Source of the DNA: Lindgomyces ingoldianus
Taxonomy: Eukaryota; Ascomycota; Dothideomycetes; Pleosporales; Lindgomycetaceae
Direction: 5' to 3'
NCBI RefSeq assembly: GCF_010093535.1
Contig: NW_022985206.1
Span: forward strand, 440,191-504,190
Length of the DNA stretch: 64,000 nucleotides
This document shows, in pieces, positions 36,212 through 46,684 of this stretch (positions are counted from its first letter, which is position 1; the number at the start of each line of letters is the position of its first letter). The notes under the pieces are model-generated. The model was not told the DNA's origin. It worked only from the letters and a program-made list of their open reading frames with translations, and did not search any database. Both the position numbers and the translations under genes were made by a program.

Positions 36212-38412
36212 ATGGGTCTCAGTAGGGTTGGCTGCGTCGTCTGCGGGTTTCTCATCTACAGCCCTATACCATCAGGATCCGGGTCCTGGTTGAGAGAATT
36301 TCGCGCAAGTGAGTATGCCGTGAGTACACCTTGACGATTCTGTGCTAATGGATTTAGTCTATTCATGTCCATCAGGCACCTTCGTATCTGGTGTCGGTTG
36401 CCATGAGGACGACACGGATGGTATATGGATCGCGCCGTCTGATTCCGCCATGCGATGGGACGACGATCATCTTTTTCCTGTGATGGATGAGATTCCAGTT
36501 ATGCGACAGCATCCCCTGAATGGTCGCCATGGCTTTATACTTCATGAAGCTTGCTGGAACCTTCTGCAGAGAGCCTTTCAGCCCAGCGAGATCCCTCTCA
36601 AGCGGCTGCTCGAGGTCTGCGAATCATTACCATTTCCACTTCGAGGAGCCGGCGTATGTTGGGGCCACGACTACGGAAGCCTCCTCGTCCTCGACCACCA
36701 AGACCATTATCCCTGGGAGGACCGGCTCATGGCGGATAACGCTCAAACGAGTTTATCCGCCAATGAGAACCCGTACAACGTGCCGGAGATCGCTTCATTA
36801 CTGGTGATACGTCAAGAACACCCACAGGAGTGGTTGCCTAAGACACAACAATATGACTGCTTTTCAAGGCTCCCATGGGAGATCCTCGAGGCTATAGCCA
36901 TTGAGTTGTCTACTGATGATGCCCTAGGCCTACGCCGTGTTTCAGGGGCTTTCCTGCCCCTTCTGTCCAGTAATATCTTTTGGGCGTCTAGATTTGAGGC
37001 TAGGAGCGACCGCGGTTTTCTGTTCGAGAAGTGGAAGAGTCAAGATGTTACGGATTGGCTGAGTTTGTATCGGCTTACCAGTCAGACTCATAGCTCACCT
37101 GGATTACAGAATAGAAGGAGAATCTGGAACTTAATCATGCCACTTACCGATTTGCTCAGTCTACGCCTTGCGGAAGATTCACAGACGGCCTGCGTGGACC
37201 AAAATGTTACCTGTCTGAGATGGAGCAAGGTAGCAGGAGATATTAAGGACGAGGCATCTGACGGGCACCCGAGAGACTTCAACGAAGGCTGCCGACTCTT
37301 TGGCACACATCTTGCCTACATACCCAAAGATCTCTCAAAGATTAGCTTCTCAATCAGCAGCATCGGGAATGTCACCTATGTCGCAGGCATACGCCTCATA
37401 ACTGAGAAGGGACCCGACATATGTCTTGGGTTTGTATCCGATGACAAGCAAGTCATCCGTGAAGCCACGTCACTGGGAGGATTCATTCTAGCAGTGGGCT
37501 CAAGAGGAATCCATGCCCTGCAAGTTGTCAGCAAGGACGCAAGCCTATCGGAGTGGGTTGGCTGTCCGATCAACTCGCCCATAGCAGAGCGCCTCGCCTG
37601 CTTCAACTCTATCGCTGCCTTGGAAGTGAGCTTTGATGTAAGTACGCGATTGAATTACTATGGCTTATATTCTGCTTGTACTCATATGTCTGTATAGGGA
37701 TATAAAATAGTTAGTCTCGGAGTTTTGGAGAACGTCTCGCCTCCTGTCCAAGCACCGAAAATGCATGACTTGTCATTACGAAAAGAAGCGCTATGGTATC
37801 CTAAGGTGCCCGAACCTGGGATGTGCCTAAACGCAGAATCATTTACGGGTGAGAATCCATCAAGTACTGGATACCAACCATTATTCTGGATCCATTTCGG
37901 CGGTCCGGGTGGTAGCTACCTCGATCATGTGACCGGAGTTTCTGTCGACTGCCCAAGGGGCCTCTACAGTTTAGAGTTTCATTACGATACAACTTATGGC
38001 CCCGCTGGAGCGTACAAGCTTGGCCGTTCCAAAACTACAGACGTTTCGAAGATCCTGAATTTCCCTATTGATGGCGCCGGTGGTGAGCTCATAGAAACCG
38101 TCGAAGTCAATCTCGAGCGAGTTCAAGTAGAAAATGCTCCTAGTTTCCTTAAACATGGAAAATTAAACTCTATTAGGGTGAGTTACTCAGATCTCTAGAG
38201 CAAATGCAATTGTGAGTCGGCACCCATTGTCTAACTCTCGTGGTGCGTTATAGATCACGACAAATCGCAAACGGTCCTTCCATACCGGGGCCTTGTCAGA
38301 TAGTGCTACTCTAAGACCCGTTTCGATTGCTTCCGGAACTACCCTTACAGGTTTTTATGCAAGTCAAGTCAGTACAGACCCTGCCGCATTGAAGATGAAC
38401 ATTGCTGACTAG
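36212..38412 (+). CDS. F-box protein with C-terminal DUF7600/jacalin-like region (671 aa, 4 exons)
   Basis: Exons are 36212-36308, 36358-37637, 37698-38177 and 38254-38412. Introns of 49, 60 and 76 bp all begin GTGAGT or GTAAGT and end TAG, and the spliced frame is 672 codons with the stop at 38410. The N-terminus has a CxxC pair (residues 8 and 11) and WLREFRA. An F-box lies near residues 198-245 (DCFSRLPWEILEAIAIELS), expected to bind Skp1 in an SCF ubiquitin ligase. The C-terminal part from about residue 520 (IHFGGPGGSYLDHVTGVSV, later TTNRKRSFHTG and GTTLTGFY) has a jacalin-like beta-prism pattern. It recalls the DUF7600 region of fungal F-box proteins, but that name is from memory. Its substrate is unknown. 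The gene begins 140 bp from the nested transposon F, so its upstream region has been displaced by 20.6 kb, yet splice sites and frame are intact. Confidence 0.85.
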
Positions 38413-38985
38413 AGAGTGAAGCACCCAGAGTATGGTATTATCAGCTTAGGTGCAATTTCAGAAGTCATTGATAGCACGCAGGAGAGTGGGTCTAGTAGTC
38501 GCTTGTATTCATAATGTGAACTGTTTCTTAAATGATAGCAGACTCTATTTAATGGCCATTGTACTGCCAGCCAGCTTGTAATAGAATTTAGCACCTTTCT
38601 ACCAATGATTTAAAGGCAAAAAGACTGCACAGGCTACTCTTTTGACTCTCTACTTGACTGATAAAGTAATATCCGGCGTGCATCATAACGTCACTCTCTG
38701 AAAATGGAAGTCTACATCGTCTAGAAATGGGGAGACAGTTTCACGACGGATAAGGGGTAAGAGTTGGTAAGAGTTGGTAAGAGTTCGTGATCACGAAATT
38801 CTATCGGTATGTGAATTGTATTTTCTTTCGCCCCTAACTATTACTAAACGCCAAAGCAAAATGCAAACAAGTACTTTACAAAACGAGTGACGCGAGTACC
38901 ATTCCTCATCCAGCATCTCCCCTGTTCAGCCCATATCCCAATCCACTAGCCTCCAGAACCATTGAGATGTAAGCTCAAGAAAACA
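38413..38985. other. Intergenic region between convergent genes
   Basis: Holds the 3' ends of the F-box gene and the minus-strand gene. A short tandem repeat of TAAGAGTTGG (three units, the last imperfect) lies at 38758-38787. No other gene is seen. Confidence 0.6.
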
Positions 38986-39791
38986 CTATGATCCACTAGC
39001 ATACTGAATCCATTGGCGGCTCCCCAAATCATAATACATCCAGTTAGGAGCGAACCAGTAAATCTTTACTCCATTATCATGCTCATAGTATTGTCCTGTT
39101 TGGTCTCTAAGGAGCGGCCTTGCTGGACCTGAGGCGGAAGAAGCCGTAGTGCCTTGCTGAACAGGGACACTTGAGACTGCAGAACTTATCGCAGACGCAT
39201 CATCCCCGTGTGACGTCTTCCGAACAAAGTCTAGCAGAATCGCATGTATCTCCGCCTCATCCTTTGCGAGCTCGTAGTGTCTCCCGTTCGTGCCAGGATA
39301 GTCGATGCATTGCTGCGCGTACGGATCCAGTTGGTAGAATCGGGAGTAGGTTCCTATGTTGACGGCGCCGTAGAGAGTTTTTGTGGGGTCTTGACCGGGT
39401 TCAGTGCGTACCAATGTCATGTACCTGGTGAGTTGGTCGAGGGCGAGCGCCCAATGTTGGGTCTGACTCTCCATTCCTTTACGCTTGTCTTCCATGAGGA
39501 TCACCTTCTTCGGATCGCCATTCTTGATATAACGGATGGTCCAGTCGGCACGCTGCTTGGTGACAGTTGGAAGCACACGCGCTTCCTGCTCGATGCCGTA
39601 CTTTAGCTTCTTCTGAAAGTAATCTGGCAACAGATTAAGCCAGAAGTTGTCAACATCGTTCTCGAGGGAACCCGTTTCCTTGATCTTTTGGTAGTAGTAC
39701 TGCTGGGTTGCGTCGCTCATGTACTCGTAACGGTTAGCGGTTGCTAAATCAGAGAGAAGTCTAGCCGACTTACATAGTGATATTCAGACAT
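38986..39791 (-). CDS. Hypothetical protein with PD-(D/E)XK nuclease-like motif (251 aa, 2 exons)
   Basis: The main exon is 38986-39723. I add an 18-nt first exon, 39774-39791 (MSEYHY), joined by a 50-bp intron 39724-39773 that starts GTAAGT, contains CTAAC as a branch point and ends GAG. If that is wrong, the start is the ATG at 39720, giving 244 aa. In the 244-residue numbering, D59 (RADWTIRYI) followed by ILMEDKR with E77 and K79 matches the D...ExK core of PD-(D/E)XK nucleases, followed by an amphipathic helix (QHWALALDQLTRYM). The C-terminus is Trp/Tyr-rich (KIYWFAPNWMYYDLGSRQW). The fold assignment is inference; it could equally be a non-catalytic relative. Such proteins occur as lineage-specific families in fungi. 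No signal peptide or membrane segment. Confidence 0.75.
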
Positions 39792-40239
39792 CTTGATGGT
39801 AGAGAAAATGAAGAGGGGGGCCAACTAGAGATATAGGCAGTTTGTTGGTAGGGTGAAAACGGTGTTTAATTGCTATACGCGGTGGTAGACGGCTGTGGAA
39901 AGTAGTGGCTAATAATTTTCGAACTCATGTCCTCCAAAAGTGGTCCATAGACCCATATTTATAGGATAAAAGGCACATATTCACTTCTTACTCTCCGCGA
40001 TCATAGTTAGCATACCGTTATCTCTTTTTTTTTTTTGGTGCATGAGGCAGGATGTACAGCTGGAGCCTATCACGAATAACGTTCATCCAGCCGTTAAATT
40101 CTTGGGAAAGTGAAACCCACGCCTCCCCACACGGGTTGATAGTAGCCTTCGGCGCGAAGCTGGGCGGTTATTCAGCCAATGACTTCCTGCCATGCCCTTC
40201 GGTTCGGGGCTGAGTCGACAGGTTATAGATAACCCTGGC
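39792..40239. other. Upstream region of the PD-(D/E)XK-like gene
   Basis: Ordinary-composition DNA with a T-run at about 40026-40036; probably promoter. Composition changes abruptly to RIP-type DNA around 40240. Confidence 0.5.
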
Positions 40240-42673
40240 GCCAAGTAAGTTACCTATATGCTTATATAGACTAGTAAGCTTTTATATACGCATTGCCTTT
40301 CTCTACCTCTTCTAAACCTTTAATTTAAGCTTTAGAACTATTAGGCACGACTAGAAATGTATTTGCTTGTTTGTATTAGATCTACTCGCTAATTTATTTA
40401 ATAGTTTAAGTAGTATAGAGTATTTAGTACTTTTGCTTTATAGTAATAGCAAGCTTACTCTGCCTATTATAATAGTATTTTAGGTTAATAAGACTTCTAG
40501 TCTTAGTTATAATATTATAGTTCTAGTTTTAGGGTACCTAAATGCTAAGGCTGCTAAACTCTATTTTTATTAAAGGGGACACTTTTAGAACTAGGTAGAA
40601 ATAGACGATAACTTGCTACTCTAGTTAGAACCTTTAATTAAAACTACTCTATACGTTTTATATAATTATTATCGCGTATACTCTTTAAGTAGCCCTAAAT
40701 GCTAAGCTTATAGCTATTAGCTTGTAGCTAGTAGTCTCTTTACTATTAAAGTCGAAAACTAACTTAGCTAAGCTACTCTAAACTATTGTTACTACGTGCT
40801 TTGCGCTAGCTACCTAGGCAGCAGCTGTCTTTCTACTCTTACTCTACATGCCTAGCACTTTGCCTAGCTGCGATTCTAGAAGCATTAGCTTTGCTGTTAT
40901 TTGTAAATAGCTTGCTAAACTACTTGCTTTGCCTTGTCCGTCCTAAAAACGCGCCTACGGCCTTTTCTAATAGGTGCTATAACCTAAGTAACGTTAACTG
41001 CTTTAGCCTATAAATATAAACCGTTGCTTACTGTAGCAGAAGAATAATATAGGCAATAGCTTCTAACTAAGCAAGCTTAGTGTAGTAAAAATAACATATA
41101 TTAGATAAAGGCAATATAGAGGAGAATGCTATTTTAATAGATAATATAATAATACTATTGCCCTGTTCTCTATTATCTAATAATAGCCTAAGCACTTTTG
41201 TATAATCTAGAAAGTCTAAGTTAAAGCTAGTAATAAGTCTAGCTAAAACCTTGTAGGTTAAACTAGTATCTATATATTAACTAGCTATAATACTAAGACT
41301 CTAATACAATTTCTATGCTGCCTATGCTTAACGTTAACTATACGCTAAGACTATTTAAATCTAGGTAAACTTTCTACCTACGCCTACCTTATTATTATAA
41401 TCTAAGTAAAACATTCTACTAATACCTAACTTCTTCTTAGCAAAGTTTTCTATGCTGCTTAACTAACCTATTTATTAGCTTGTTATTATCTAAATAGTTG
41501 TTAGCATCTCTATTCTTCTTCTAGTACTAGATCTAGTAATCTAGCCTTTATAAAAGTCTAGGTTAGGTTAGATTAGCTCTATAGAAGTTATAAAGCTTGT
41601 GTAGGCTATTTTTAAAGTTAGCTGTATTATACTACTTTAGATTATTGTTATAGCTAAGCTATTTCACGCGGTATTTAAGCTTTCTTCTAAAGATACAGGC
41701 CTCTAGAACTTACTTAACTTTATATTCGTCTTTTTTATTTTCTTAGGCAGGAAGAGCTAGGTTAGACTAGAAGCGCGCTGCTAGAGCGTACTTACTCTAA
41801 AGTCTAGGCAATAACTTCTCTATACTATAAACTCCTTCGCTATAATAAAAGTTTATACTCTAGAAACTATTATTTTTCTTATTTACCTTAGCATCTACAG
41901 TTTCTAAAAGCGTAATATTAGTTTATAGGTAATTGCTTAGCTAGGATAAGACACTAATACATGTTCTAGAGTATAGATACATTTTTGTAGTTAGGTAGAC
42001 ATTACTTATATAAAGCTATACAAACTAGCTACGCGTATTTCTACCTTAGAATATATAAAAGAAGGGTTATATACCTACCTATTATAGCAGTATTAAAATA
42101 TAGTATTATGTCTTTCTAACTATAGGTGCGTTACATTTAAGGCGTAGAAGTCTACCTTAAGCTCTCTATTAGCTAAGTAAAAGAGTAGAATATAAAGAAG
42201 CTTTATACCTTTAGAATAACATTTCTTAAACTATCTGTTCTCTTAAGAAGCACTAAAAGCAATAAACCTACGTAACTTAAAAGCCTATATAGAGTAAGCT
42301 ATTAAGTAAAGTAGTAATAAAAACCTAGTAGGTATAAAAGTTGTGTTCTCTAACTAGTTAAAGAGTAGAGACCTAAATAGTAATAAAGTAGAAGCACTAT
42401 AGTAATTTATAAACAACTAGGTTTACTATATTAGAAATAGCTATAATATAAATCCTAATATACAGTATCCTTATATATAGAATATGCACTAGTACACTAG
42501 ATATAAACAAGTTTGAAAGAAATAGAGAGTAGATTCTATAGAGTAATAAACTATTTATCTTGTGTAAACTACTACTATTAAGCTAGCAGTCTATTCTAAA
42601 CGTTACTAAAAATCGCTATTCTAGATAGAGTGTATCTACTTAAGAAATTACAAGTAGGCATTTTATGTTACCT
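40240..42673. repeat. Unidentified RIP-degraded DNA, left part of the second AT block
   Basis: AT-rich, with TAA/TAG stops in every frame and few TGA stops, as in RIPped coding sequence. Parts of the plus strand (about 40560-41300 and 42100-42560) read as long frames if those stops are ignored, but I recognise no domain and no terminal repeats. It is interrupted on the right by copia element J. Confidence 0.45.
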
Positions 42674-43045
42674 TGTCAGATATGCGCACCTACTGTCAAG
42701 ACAGGAGGAACGTTTGACGAAAGCTGCTACATAGTACGAGCAATAAGCTCGAACAGTATGTTGCTGCAAATTGCAGCATTTTGCAGCATTTTGCAGCATT
42801 TTGCAGCATTTTGCAGCATGTTGCAGCAAATTGCAGCAAATTGCAGCATGTTGCAAGCTGGTCGCGCATAGGGCTAGTGCGCGAGGGACTCGGATCGGCA
42901 GAACAAAAAGCCGAGCAACACGAGTAGAGCAGAAAAAAGGATTAATAAATTAAGACAATTAATACAATTAATAAATCATCCTATACATCATATCCAAACC
43001 CATTATTCATCTTAGGAAGCCTAGAAACAGTGCTTTAATCTGACA
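42674..43045 (+). repeat. 5' LTR of copia element J (372 bp)
   Basis: TGTCAGATATGCGCACC to TTTAATCTGACA. The outer part is unmutated and the inner 120 bp is C-to-T changed relative to the solo LTRs. It carries nine 10-bp units at 42761-42850. Confidence 0.95.
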
Positions 43046-43077
43046 ATTAAGAGTCTCAGTGCCTCCATCGATACAAA

Positions 43078-43407
43078 ATGGCCACCCAGCCTCCTCGAGA
43101 CGCGACAGTCGTCCTTCGAGACCACACCGACTACAGAGCCTGGATGATGCAGCTGCAATTGAGATGTGTAGCGCACAGCATCTGGCCGCAAGTGGATCCT
43201 AAGTTGACCATCCAAATGATCTCCAAACTAAGAGCTCCAGAGATGCCGCTAATAGCTAAGTTTTCACCAGCCTCCAACGTCAAAACGCCTACGCACATAA
43301 ACAAGCTATTAACAAGCAGTGTTAGAGCCTTTAAAGAAGCTATTAAATACTACAAGATTAAGGCTAACAAGTACAAGAGTAACAGACATAATTATAAAAA
43401 AGAGTAA
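43078..43407 (+). pseudogene. Gag N-terminus of copia element J (109 codons before a stop)
   Basis: An open frame whose first 80 codons are of normal composition (DYRAWMMQLQLRCVAHSIWP). It becomes Lys/Asn-rich and stops at 43405 where RIP begins. It is only the start of a gag-pol polyprotein, so no function is expected. Confidence 0.75.
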
Positions 43408-46400
43408 TTAAGCCTCTAACAGATTATTATCTTTATCTAGTTAACAGTTAGCCCGCATCTGCAGCGTACATGCTGTTCCCTAGATTAACTACTTAGATAG
43501 TGGATTACAAACCTTAAAGCTATAGTAGGCGTTAACAACTAATTTAAACAAGAACATGTGCACAACTAATATAATGCATCTCTAAAGCTGCTAAGAAACG
43601 CAAGCATATAGAACCTGTGGCTAGCAGAGTATAATTACGCTGCTACAGAAGTAGAGACATAAAATGTTCTAAAAACAACGCAGTTTAATGCTGTTATAAA
43701 GAACTTTTTAACTACTATAAATAAAGTTGCCTCTTATTAGTCTATAACTTTTTAGAAAAGCAGATAGTTTGCACTAGACATAAATTAAAAAGAAATAATA
43801 AAGCGCTTTTAAAAACATATAATGTTAAATTATCTAATACATATAAGAAAGCATAAAGCTGCCTTTATAATAAATAACTTATTATACCTTACTAAAAGTA
43901 AGAAGACTACCTAGGGCACAAATAGAAACACCTGTAGTGCAGAAGTTGTAATGTTAAGAAAATAGAGTAGACCTTAACATTAATATTATTAAAAAGATAA
44001 TAAAAAGTTATTCTTAAGCTAGAAACCTACTAAAATAGAAAGCACTAAATGTCCTACATGTAGACACATTTATGCACTAAAGGACTGCTTCTATGTCTAT
44101 CTAGACAAAGCACTAGACTAGTAGATGCTAAATAAAAAAGTTAAAGAGCTTATAGCATTAAAGCATAAGCACAACTTAGAATTTTAAGGCCTACTAAAAG
44201 GGCAGCGCAGACATAATTTAAAAATACTAATTCTAAAGAGTTTACATACACCTATGCTAGAGATACAAAAAAACTAACTTAAAAGCTAAAAAGTATTAAG
44301 AGTTAAGGCAGCTACATTACTAGCTATAGTTAATTTAAACTAGAACAGATATTTACTAAGAGAATTATTTATTCTTAACTTAGGCTTAACATACTATATT
44401 ATAAATAATTTTAATTAAATCTATAACTATTATTTACTAACACTAAAAGACTTTATCTAGTCTAAAAACTCTTATATATAGATTTAAAGCTATAAATTAA
44501 TTACACTAAGCTTAAAAAGTAAGCATAGAACACACAGTTAAGCATACAGTCTTGTACTACATAACACTGCACTGTGCCTAGACCTGCTGTGCAACCTAGT
44601 CTTGTTCTGCCTACTGCAATAGAAAAGAATTTAGTAGAACACATAAGCAGAGCTAACTGCTTTAAAAGCCTTAGATAGGATAATAATTAAAAATCTTATA
44701 AAGATCTATAGCTAATAAGTGTTAGAGTACTATCTACTACAAAAGGGCTTATATTATACACACATAATTAACACAAGAACTAAATATAGTCTATAAAAGG
44801 CATTAGTAGAGCTATAGCATAAGCGTCTAGGACACTTTAGACTAGCTACACTTTAACACCTTATATAGCAAGCTAAGGGGGTGCAAATTAAAGAAATTAT
44901 AATAGTCTAATATAACTTATGTAGTAGAGCTAAGATACAATAATAAATTAGCTATGCACTATAAATTAGTAATAGTAGACTTAGTAAGAGACTGTTAATT
45001 AATTTCTATGCATATAAAGCATAAAGCATTATAAAAAAGCAGAGTTAAATGCTAATTACTAATAAGTATTCTAGCCTTTAGTAAAACCTCTACTTTAAAG
45101 ATAATAAGCTTACTAAATTAATTATTAAAGCTTTTATAATCTTTATCTTTTTTTTAAAGAACTATTATAACATTACTATAAAAGTTATTAAAGCTAATAA
45201 TAAGATTATAACAGTAAAACTAGAGGTAAAACGCTAGCTAGTATTACATAAAATAACTGTTAAGCCTTTAGCACTAGATACACAAGCCTAGAATAGAGGA
45301 GCTAAATGCTTAAAGAGTGTAAATAAGAAGAAGTTATAGGCTATGCAACTAGATGCTAACCTACTATAGAACATATAGCTATACATTACTAGAGCAGGCG
45401 TATACCTATATAATTAGACGCTAAACTATGCTAATAACTAAAAGACACTATACAAGATCTTCTTTACATAAGCAGCTTTAAATAATAAAGTTATTATATT
45501 AATTTAAAAGCTAAGCTTTAGACATTTAAAAGCCTATAGCTATAAAGCATTTATAATAACTAATAACACATATTAGAACAAATCTAAGCTATAGAGGCTA
45601 GACCTAAAGGTGTAGATTAGATATCTAGTTAGGTACTAATTATTAAACATCTACTGCGTATAGATACTACTGCTAGCAAAAGTAATCTGTACACATAACA
45701 TTATTTTTAATAAACACTTAATCTTTAGTAGTAAGCCTAAAAACCTAATAGATAACTTTATACATAACATAGTAAAGAAAATTACTACATACATTAAAAT
45801 AATTAAGCTTCTAACACCTAGTTATTAGCTAAAGACAGAGTTATTTTATAAAGATAACACTGTAGATAATATATTAAATTTTAACAAAGTAGACCTACTA
45901 GGCTACTATTAAAAAAGGAAGATTAGAGATAACTATCTGTCTCCTCTAAATACTCTGCCACCTGCAGCATTACTTATGCAGTTAATAGCTAGAGCAGCAC
46001 TAAAGCTAAGCTAAATAAGGTTATTAAAGACTGTACTATAGGCTGCAGCCTTTATAGCTAGCATAAGATTTAGAAGTATAGAAAAGCATAGCAGCAAGAC
46101 ACTAGATAAAGCAGCATTAATAAAAATGCTATTTAAAAGAAAGACACTTTATAAAAGCTAGCTGCTACCTCTACTATTAACCTAAAAGTAACTAGAGAAG
46201 CACTCTCTATATAAGATGTTTAAAGCAGCAGAAAAAACGCACCTAGACAGTTATTAGATAATAAAATCCTAGACAGAGGTCTAGACAAAGCTAATTAAGG
46301 CAGCTAGACAGTAGATTCTAGATTGTATGTAGGTGTACACTTACAAGCTTAATAAGCACTATAGATTACAAAGATGTAAGGCGCAACTAGTAGTCTACAG

Positions 46401-46684
46401 CAATTAATAGAGAAACATTACTACATAAGACACCTACACTGCTACCTTAGCAGAACGCTTATTTTAAATGCTAATAGTAATATCTGCACGCTTTAACCTA
46501 GAGGTTAAACAATACAACATAACTAACACATTTATACATGCAGCAATTAACTATAATATCTACATGCAGATGCTAAGAGGCTATTAGAAACTAGGTACAA
46601 TACTAAAGCTTTAAAAAGCACTATATAGCCTATAAATTTCTTCTTTACTCTAGTAACACTATTTTATAATAACTCTTAAAAGCC

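Noticed and set aside
42761..42850. Regularly spaced short repeats resembling a CRISPR array
   Set aside because: Units are 10 bp with no spacers, lie inside an LTR, and the genome is eukaryotic.
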